From positions 2,914,001 through 2,978,000 of the forward strand of contig NC_089391.1 of the NCBI RefSeq assembly GCF_003171515.1: a DNA stretch of 64,000 bases, written 5' to 3'. A program made the translations under genes and the position numbers. Positions within the stretch are counted from its first letter, which is position 1; the number at the start of each line of letters is the position of its first letter. Origin of the DNA: Pyrenophora tritici-repentis. Its lineage: Eukaryota > Ascomycota > Dothideomycetes > Pleosporales > Pleosporaceae. Under the pieces are notes generated by a model. That model worked only from the letters and a program-made list of their open reading frames with translations. It made no database searches and was not told where the DNA came from. Below are positions 57,811 through 64,000 of the stretch, in pieces.

Positions 57811-58051
57811 CCCGGTTCAACCACCTGAAGCTCCAGCGGGACCTGGCAAGCAATTCATCACCGGTGCTTGCAAATCAGACGCCGACTGTGGCTCCGCGTG
57901 CTGTGGGTTCAAGAGTGGGAAGTGTGCTGGTCCAGTGGTAGCGCAGGAGCGGGATGGAGGATGTGGGTTTGGCAATGCACAACCTAATGCTGACGCAGCG
58001 AAAGCACTTTCAGAGCGGAGTCTGGGAAGACGGGGTCCCGCGTATATGTGA
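57383..58051 (+). CDS. Tandem two-module BAS2-like secreted cysteine-rich protein (candidate effector)
   Basis: Exons 57383-57419 and 57471-58051, with a 51-bp intron (GTGAGA donor, CGCTAAC branch point, CTAG acceptor), give 205 residues. Splicing to this acceptor makes a signal peptide (MAPIFRLFALLNLSLYVTA) ending just before QGTQF. Two copies of a six-Cys module follow. Module 1 (about 23-65) reads QFITGECASDAECASGCCGF, then GKC and GCGFGDAQPN; module 2 (about 140-185) starts QFITGACKSDADCGSACCGF and ends GCGFGNAQPN. The pattern matches the Magnaporthe biotrophy-associated secreted protein 2 type, which normally has one module. They are joined by a linker with about 13 Ala-Pro pairs encoded by a GCTCCT hexanucleotide run. 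The C-terminus is basic (RSLGRRGPAYM). A wall-binding or apoplastic role is a guess. Confidence 0.82.
57737..57808 (+). repeat. GCTCCT hexanucleotide microsatellite, 12 copies
   Basis: Twelve perfect GCTCCT units encode (Ala-Pro)12 in the linker of the two-module secreted protein. Gain or loss of units would stay in frame and change linker length. Confidence 0.9.
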
Positions 58052-58653
58052 GCAATGGGATTGAATCATTCAGACTGAGCACCTGTGGGAGATGAAACAA
58101 GATAAAGTCTTCCAGTGGGTACGTACTTGTGTAATAAATATATCGTGTTTTCAATAGAGGCACAATGTGTTGCGATTTGTGAGGCAAGGGTATTGCGCAT
58201 GTCACGTGCGTTGTCCTGGCGCTCCTCCCTCCCCTCCATGAGCACCTTCTCCCCTCACCAGCATCAGAGATACGTCATGTAAATAGACCCTGATTATGGC
58301 TACATATAAGGTGGCCATGACAGCACAACAGACAGAACAACACAAGATACTCTGATGACTGCCTCGCGCGGTTACACTTTGATTGACTGCATATACTGCA
58401 ACACAATGCGACTGAACAACCAATAAAACCCAACTTAACCACAAACTGTTCTGGGGTGCTTCTCTCGATGTCGTGAACCTCTATTACGATCCTGTAGGGC
58501 TCTCAAAGCCTGTTGTTGTTGTTGTCAACATTAATTGTCAATGTTTGCTAGATGAAGCCTTCGACATCACAAGGCACTCGGCAAGGTACATGTAGTATGA
58601 ATAACCCAAAAAAACTATATCAGGAGTTCTTGTTTTACGCTAAAAGACGCCCT
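58052..58653. other. Convergent 3' region
   Basis: About 600 bp between the stop of the BAS2-like gene and the stop of the minus-strand ORF at 58654. No features were seen apart from a short GTTGTT run near 58512. Confidence 0.5.
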
Positions 58654-59577
58654 TTACGTATCACTAAGTCCTACGGCTCCTAAGAGCAAGCGTAGTTCGC
58701 TCTCGCTGTCCGCTACTTGATCTCGCAGTGTTCCCAGCTTCTCTTCGAGAAAGGCTATTTGGCATCGCATGCACCTAAACTTGACTTGGGTATCTTGGCG
58801 CTGAGTGACCTCGCATGAATCCGCTGTGAATGAGTTCGCAACTCCGCCTGAAACCGCTGACAGCCGCCTTGGGGCTTCGTATTCTTCTGAACGCTGTGAC
58901 GCTGTATTGCGCAAACACGCCTGAGTCGCTGTATTCGCCATGTCATCTTTGCCAACTTCGGTACCACGACCAATAACAGACTGGCGACAGACAGGATGAG
59001 CTCTAACAGGCAAACCGAAGCTCTCATGCAGCACGTCGCCAGCAACAGAGGACTGAGGAGACGCTTCATCCTGCTCGATCGATCGCATGATGCACGGCCA
59101 TGGTGGGGAAAATGCCGAGTCGCTCGCGGAGGTTTGCTGATAGTTCAGCACGGGGGCGCAAGAGTATGATCGCATTCCAGTGTTTGAGGCGGGAGTCTGT
59201 AGCCCCGGAATCGGACTTGTGCGCCTTTGTGTAATTGGAAACGCGTTCACAGGTCGTGGCGATTCGCTAGTATTCGCAGGCCGTGGCGGTTCGCCAGTAA
59301 TCCCGAGCTGGTCATCAGGATATGCATCAAGGTTCTGAGCTCGCGACAACACGAAACCTTTAGCCTCACCCTGACCAGAAGAGCATAGATCACTAGAAGC
59401 ATGCGATAGTTTGAATATCGGAGGCCCCATTTCCATCTCGCCAAGGACCTGGGATGAACCAGGCCCCGGCGGCGCCATGCTCCTGTCGCTGGTGACCTGG
59501 GAAGACGCAGTTGCGTCGAATACAAAGCTATTCCCAGGTCCTGGTAGCTGCCAGGAACGCTCAAACGGCGAAGGCAT
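58654..59577 (-). CDS. Hypothetical protein with C-terminal coiled coil
   Basis: ORF of 307 codons from the ATG at 59577. It is Ser/Pro-rich and probably disordered until a C-terminal segment with a CxxC (FRCMRCQIAFLEEKLGTLRDQ) that continues as an amphipathic helix. A short imperfect repeat (EPPRPANT / ESPRPVNA) lies near residues 95-112. No family recognised. It may be the second exon of the ORF ending at 59655: a 77-bp gap separates them and the gene order is collinear, but I found no splice pair that is both in phase and strong. The best is donor GTTGAG with acceptor CTAG just before the ATG. Confidence 0.5.
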   Translation of the reverse strand: MPSPFERSWQLPGPGNSFVFDATASSQVTSDRSMAPPGPGSSQVLGEMEMGPPIFKLSHASSDLCSSGQGEAKGFVLSRAQNLDAYPDDQLGITGEPPRPANTSESPRPVNAFPITQRRTSPIPGLQTPASNTGMRSYSCAPVLNYQQTSASDSAFSPPWPCIMRSIEQDEASPQSSVAGDVLHESFGLPVRAHPVCRQSVIGRGTEVGKDDMANTATQACLRNTASQRSEEYEAPRRLSAVSGGVANSFTADSCEVTQRQDTQVKFRCMRCQIAFLEEKLGTLRDQVADSESELRLLLGAVGLSDT

Positions 59578-59654
59578 CTAGTCATTGCCAGGGAATGTAT
59601 CCGCAACACTACATTAACTGTTAGCGCTGAAGACACCTTCCCAATCTGCAACGT

Positions 59655-59996
59655 TTACTTCTCAACCTCTCGCAAGGGTGTTTCGCTGAGAAACCGCGCC
59701 TGTTTGTAGTCACCTCGCATGGAACTTGAGGTAGGCTGCCGAGATGTATCTTGACTCTCCGCGAGAAGGCTTCGCACTCGCCGTTGTGCTAGTCGCTTGT
59801 GGATGTCGGTCAAATCCTTGTTTTGATACGTGCACCGTTGATCGAAATCTTTCGCCGCTTGAACGCTTTTTGCACCTTCCGCTTTGATGTCCGCTAAGAA
59901 TGCGTCGCTCACGTCGCAAAATCGTTGCTCAATGTCTGCAAGGTATTTGTCGTGGGCCTTTCGGCTAGCGGCGAAGTAGTCTTCGTCGTCCGCCAT
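59655..59996 (-). CDS. Hypothetical helical protein, possibly first exon of the 58654-59577 ORF
   Basis: ORF of 113 codons starting with ATG at 59996. The translation is charged and helical (AHDKYLADIEQRFCDVSDAFLADIKAEG), with coiled-coil character through about residue 75 and no signal peptide. No family recognised. A GTAAAC donor overlaps its stop codon, and a CTAAC branch-like sequence follows, which suggests that the real transcript is spliced here. Confidence 0.45.
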   Translation of the reverse strand: MADDEDYFAASRKAHDKYLADIEQRFCDVSDAFLADIKAEGAKSVQAAKDFDQRCTYQNKDLTDIHKRLAQRRVRSLLAESQDTSRQPTSSSMRGDYKQARFLSETPLREVEK

Positions 59997-61114
59997 AGTG
60001 AAGGAAATGGGATGTATGAAGGAAGAAGCTTTCGTCTGAAGTCGAACGACTTATGGTGACGCGCCCCGCTGGATTTTGGACTAGCGAGGCTCATACGGCA
60101 GCAGCGAAGGCCATGAGGAAGGTGCACTCCACTGGTGTTGACGCATACATAGGGCGTGCAAACGCACCAGAGTTCTGCCCCCAAGAGCTGTAGTCTCCAA
60201 ACTAGACACACGACCTGTCATAGGCTCTGCATTTAGACACCCTGAACAGCAACATGCTGCATTCATGGCTGCTGTTGTGGGTTAAGCCTGGATCACGGAT
60301 GTGCCTTCCAGGGAAGGAGCCACCAGGACGACACGCAGACATCGACAAGCAGTGCACAACCATTGGATTGCAGACTACTACAATCGCAGAAATAGCAGCA
60401 AAAGAAAGAATCTGACTGTGCAGGTACATCTGTGATGTTTTTTCTTACTCGAATGCACCCATGTCGTAAAGACGTTTCCCGATTCGGCTCGGGCAACGTG
60501 ACGATCCGTGATCCGAAAGACGAGCAAATTGGTGTTGCAAGCTACCAGGGCAGTAACCGAATACATACATTAGATGCATGTTCGGGTCACGGGCGAAGTT
60601 TCTTCCTTTGTGGCTGCATCTAGACATAGCGGACGAGTCGGCACGGCACGTGGAACGGACGAATGTGCGGGGCAGGTGGAAAGTACATATGCGCCAGACT
60701 GCAGCCTCTCACAGAGGCATATGCTTAAATCTCTTCTCCTATTGTGTACCCCCAAAAGGTATCCTGGGACTAATTTGATAAAACGCCCAATCTATACTCC
60801 GGCGCTCCAATGCATGTACGGAATGCAGACCAGTAAAACCCCGCTGTGCGCCAGAACCCAAGTGATATCGCCGACAAGGACAAGCAGAAGTGGTCGGCGG
60901 ACACGAAAAAGTGGCGGAGTGATATGCACATTACCGGAAACAATATAACAGATGGAAAGGGATATCGAGAAATGATGTTGTCCGAAGCGAAGTATGCAGA
61001 AGTCGTGGGTGTGCGCAGAGACATGTGCAGGTGCTCTGGGACGTGTTAGACATGGCAGGGTAATGTGGAGCAGGTAGGTGGCTTACGGGTGCGATGCTGG
61101 TGACAATGGCCAGC
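59997..61114. other. Intergenic
   Basis: About 1.1 kb. Short ORFs on both strands (largest about 124 codons, 60574-60948) have no features. It contains the promoter of the helical ORF and the 3' flank of the membrane-protein gene. Confidence 0.45.
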
Positions 61115-61720
61115 TCAATTGTGCGGAATCTCGCGAGATCGGCCGTCGCCTGCCCATACGCCGCCACCGACGGCTCTCGAGATGCCTACGCCCAGGCCGA
61201 CAGCGGCAGCGACAACGAGGAGAGCGATGACAATCTTGGCCCACAGTCTCTGCTTGCTGGTCATGTTCCGGAAGAAGGCACAGCCGCGCTTGCGCTTGTA
61301 CGACTTCCGCTTGTCTAGGACAGCTTGGCGTGTCGGCCACATTGTGCACTCCTTGACGCGGCCATCGACCGACTGCTTTGACTGCTGCTGCGTCGAGGCC
61401 ACTGACAGTGGCACACCGCCCTCGAGGTCGTGCTCGTGGACGGCGACGGCGAGGTGTTTGCCGTTGTGCATGCCGTCTACGAGCGACTGACGCGTCTCGC
61501 GGAGGGCCTCGGGGTGTTTGTAAAAGGCCGAGTAGGGATTGGAGGGGTCGGCGGCCCACTCCTTCTTGGCCGTTTCAGCATCGGCGGTTGCAGATGACAT
61601 GGTGGAGTCGTTGGAGGGTGGTGAGCGCAGTGGCTGCAGGTCACTGGGGGTTATAGGGCTGGGGGACCGCTGGACCGTGGCACCAAACGTGACTGGCTCG
61701 TGCTTCTCGTTGGCAGCCAT
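61115..61720 (-). CDS. Single-pass membrane protein of unknown function
   Basis: Single-exon ORF of 201 residues from the ATG at 61720; the frame opens at a TTG four codons earlier. The N-terminal 135 residues are polar and Ser/Pro-rich. A KRKSYKRKRGCAFFRNM basic cluster then precedes one membrane helix (IVIALLVVAAAVGLGVGIS), with a short tail. The basic cluster before the helix predicts the N-terminus in the cytosol. The end RAVGGGVWAGDGRSREIPHN includes a GTATGG that could be an intron donor, so the true C-terminus may differ. No known family; this architecture is common among uncharacterised fungal proteins. Confidence 0.65.
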   Translation of the reverse strand: MAANEKHEPVTFGATVQRSPSPITPSDLQPLRSPPSNDSTMSSATADAETAKKEWAADPSNPYSAFYKHPEALRETRQSLVDGMHNGKHLAVAVHEHDLEGGVPLSVASTQQQSKQSVDGRVKECTMWPTRQAVLDKRKSYKRKRGCAFFRNMTSKQRLWAKIVIALLVVAAAVGLGVGISRAVGGGVWAGDGRSREIPHN

Positions 61721-63757
61721 TGACGCGGGCAAGGGGGATGTGAAGGGTACGGGCTCGCGTGAGGGGTGAATGGCGCGCTCAACAGGAGGAGCGTTTGGCG
61801 CAGACAGACAGGATGGGGCTGCGGTTATATGGGTCGGGTACTTGCGTCACGGAAGGCGCGGCATGGGGCTCGGGATGGTGAGAGTGAGAGATTGAGAGAG
61901 ACTAGTCGTGGTTTGCTGAAAGCGGCTCCGTGGTGAGATGGCCAGGGAAGGGGCGATGGACAGTGGAGGAAAGGGCGTCCGTGTGGAAGAAGAAGGGGCA
62001 AGAGTCTTGTTCGTACAGTACAGTACAGTACAGTAGTAGACGACAATGATGCGGTCGTGCAATGGATGCGGGGCACGGGGACAGCAGCAGAAGAATTGTG
62101 CGGCCTAGTGAAAGGAGCGTCCTGGGCAAGGTCCTGGGCAGAGCAGCAATGACGGGTGGGAGCAAGTCAGATATGAATTGAGCGCAGAGCCCGGCCCCGT
62201 GGGCGCTGGAGCTGGACGAGGTCTGTGTGATGGCACTCGCCAGGCTAACGACTTTGATCGCACCCGCTAGACCGTTCGGAGCCCTGTCCCTGCCGCCGGC
62301 AGAGTGAAAGCAAAAGCGAAAGGATGGGTCAAGTGCTTTACGTCCCTGATCTCCATCACGCATCACGCCGGCCAACGCTGCCAATAGTCCCGAGTAATAT
62401 TACTGTCATTGTTACCGACATTGTTTGTTGTTTGCTCCCTGTCGTCATGTCATGCCTATCGTGTCTGTGTCTGTGTCTGCGTCTGCGTCTGCGTCTGCTG
62501 CCCCCTCACGCGCGCTGCGTATGGTGCCTCGTACGCTCTCGGCGCCGGCTCAAGGCCACTAGACTTCTCACAGCGTGCCTGGTACAGTACACCAAAGACT
62601 TGGGTCCTTCGGGCCTAGCAGCGTCCCTGGCCCAGATGTGCGCGCAGCCCAGCCGGGGGTGGGCTCATCTTGGCTGTTGAGCGGCGACGGCGACCAACGC
62701 CGTCTACGGCTAAAGCACGCATAATGCCTCTGCATCGTCTGTAGTTTGGACCCGCCAGAGCACGCGGAGCCACTGGCCGAGCGCCTTGGTCTTTGCCTGT
62801 CTGTCATGCACCAACGCGCCACTTGCTCTTCTCGGGCCTACCTAGAGCCTGCGAAGCCTTTTCGAAGGCGACTTTTCTTGCTTATCTGCACGCTTGAACT
62901 ATCGCGCCTGCCCGTCGTGCGCCGCTCATGTATCGATTTCGCTTCGCCCACGGCAGTGGCAGAGGGCTGGAGACAGCTAACCATCCACCTGGGCTCTGCC
63001 TGACGATCCAGCTTGCAAATCGTCGATAGCCCTCGTCCCGACCTGATCCGGACCACATATCTTGGACGTTTAATCTTCAACCGCGACCAAACTAGTGGGC
63101 GGCGTTTGAAACCGCAAAAACCCCCCATGGCGCTGCAAAACCAAATAGCTCAAAACCGACGTCTCTTCACCACCAGCCCACCGGAAGTGAGACGCACGAG
63201 ACTCGGCCCTGCCAACCCAAACTAGTCCCCAGATAGAGAGCAAACTGGCTGAGATTAGATAACGCACGAATGATGTGTTCCGCGTAGAGGCGACAAGGCC
63301 CTTCTCCTCCCGCGCACGTGCGTTCCGCCGAAACCAACATCCTGGCGTCTCACTAATGCAAACTGCAAACTCCTGCTGGCAGGCATAGCTTGTCCTACCC
63401 ACCATCAATGATGCCGTCAGATGCCCGCCATTGTACAACGCTCCGGCCGTGACACATGTTGTCGCAATGTTCCGCCATCTCACTCCTCTAGCTTTCAACT
63501 CAACAGCTTTGGTATTCGCCCTCGAAACATGCATTGTTATTTACCTGTCAACACCCTCTCAGCCATGCAAGTTTTTGCTTTCCCCATGCAAATATTTACC
63601 CGTGCCGAAAATACTCCTCTTGCGCCTTTCCCAATGCCTTTTCAACGCCATGCCGTGCACATGTACCAGTCTGCGTTTGCATGCTTCCTAGCAAAGCGGC
63701 CGCATAATTAGTCTACCTGCTGAGCCGCATACCCGCATCCATCTTTGGCCGGTACGT
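61721..63757. other. Intergenic with short tandem repeats
   Basis: About 2 kb between the membrane-protein gene start and the ABC-transporter stop. It holds a TACAG pentanucleotide repeated four times at 62014-62033 and a run of GTGTCT/GCGTCT hexamers at 62461-62498. The remaining ORFs on both strands are short and featureless. Confidence 0.5.
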
Positions 63758-64000
63758 CTAGTTTGCCCCAGCTATTTCTTCCCTCTTGATACCAGACCGG
63801 TCACACATGCCCTTGAATATGCCACCCTGATCGTACAGCTTGAGTGGCGAGTCGAGCTCCGCAATCAGTCCCGCGTCCATGACGCAAATTCGATCGTAGT
63901 TTATAACTAGCCGTGTCAGTAAAGAGCGCGCTAGTAATAGCCTTGGTTTCACTCACTCGTCTTCAACCTATGAGCAATGCAAAGCAGTGTCTTGCCCTTG
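63758..64000 (-). CDS. ABC transporter (ABC-C/multidrug resistance type), C-terminal end
   Basis: The last part of a full-size ABC transporter that continues beyond the right edge. Exon fragments 64000-63957 and 63906-63758 are separated by a 50-bp intron (GTGAGT donor, CTGAC branch point, CTAG acceptor). The joined sequence covers the H-loop of nucleotide-binding domain 2 (TLLCIAHRLKT) and continues INYDRICVMDAG, then IAELDSPLKLY, typical of the ABCC family (YOR1/MRP). The end is GIFKGMCDRSGIKREEIAGAN. Substrate cannot be told from this fragment. Confidence 0.88.

Noticed and set aside
57563..57853. Minus-strand ORF with a long Arg-Ser tract over the BAS2-like gene
   Set aside because: It is the antisense reading of the GCTCCT repeat. 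The plus-strand frame gives a signal peptide and two cysteine modules, so that is the coding strand.
57519..57941. Plus-strand ORF with a poly-leucine run
   Set aside because: Another frame of the same hexanucleotide repeat inside the BAS2-like coding exon.
62409..62618. ORF with alternating Cys-Val run
   Set aside because: Direct translation of the GTGTCT/GCGTCT short tandem repeat; not a gene.

Overview
The window is nuclear DNA of a filamentous ascomycete. Most multi-exon genes have introns of 39-100 bp with GT donors, CTAAC/CTGAC-type branch points and AG acceptors, and fungal-specific families recur (PXR1, palF/RIM8-type arrestin, CSC1/PHM7 channel, Pth11/rhodopsin-like membrane protein, UstYa/DUF3328, BAS2-like secreted protein). 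A plant-associated Dothideomycete, perhaps Pleosporales, is my inference. Gene models were assembled by hand by joining reading frames across introns; 29 genes or gene fragments are described.

Layout. 1-4.6 kb: divergent lactose pair, an MFS lactose-permease-like gene (cut by the left edge) and a GH2 beta-galactosidase. 4.7-13.1 kb: three minus-strand genes (SDR oxidoreductase, F-box protein, CSC1/OSCA-type channel). 15.3-30.8 kb: a conserved block with a palF-like arrestin, a small coiled-coil protein, the G-patch protein PXR1, mevalonate kinase, eIF3j, ATP phosphoribosyltransferase (HIS1), an Hsp20 and a P450. 31-42 kb: gene-poor accessory DNA with a Pth11-like membrane protein, a decayed gene with repeats and RIP-like stops, a cysteine-cluster secreted peptide, a UstYa-family gene and a tiny GPI-type protein. 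42.5-51.1 kb: conserved genes again (DNA polymerase delta small subunit, a membrane protein, a class 3 lipase, then DAHP synthase divergent from a 3-dehydroshikimate-dehydratase-like gene). 51.3-64 kb: secreted and lineage-specific genes (Ser/Thr-rich secreted protein, dsRBD-like small protein, tandem BAS2-like candidate effector, two coiled-coil ORFs, a single-pass membrane protein) and the 3' end of an ABC transporter.

How genes work together: lactose uptake and hydrolysis share one promoter region. DAHP synthase (entry to the shikimate pathway) faces a gene resembling enzymes that drain 3-dehydroshikimate. HIS1 has a perfect Gcn4/CPC1 box upstream, and the Hsp20 has heat-shock elements. 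The most unusual part is 38-41 kb, where a Kex2-site-bearing, eight-cysteine secreted peptide lies 1.4 kb from a UstYa-type oxidase, an arrangement loosely like fungal RiPP loci. Splicing oddities include a GC-AG intron (mevalonate kinase), an apparent GT-GG intron and a 12-nt exon (P450), a 6-nt first coding exon (DAHP synthase) and an in-frame TAG in the F-box gene.
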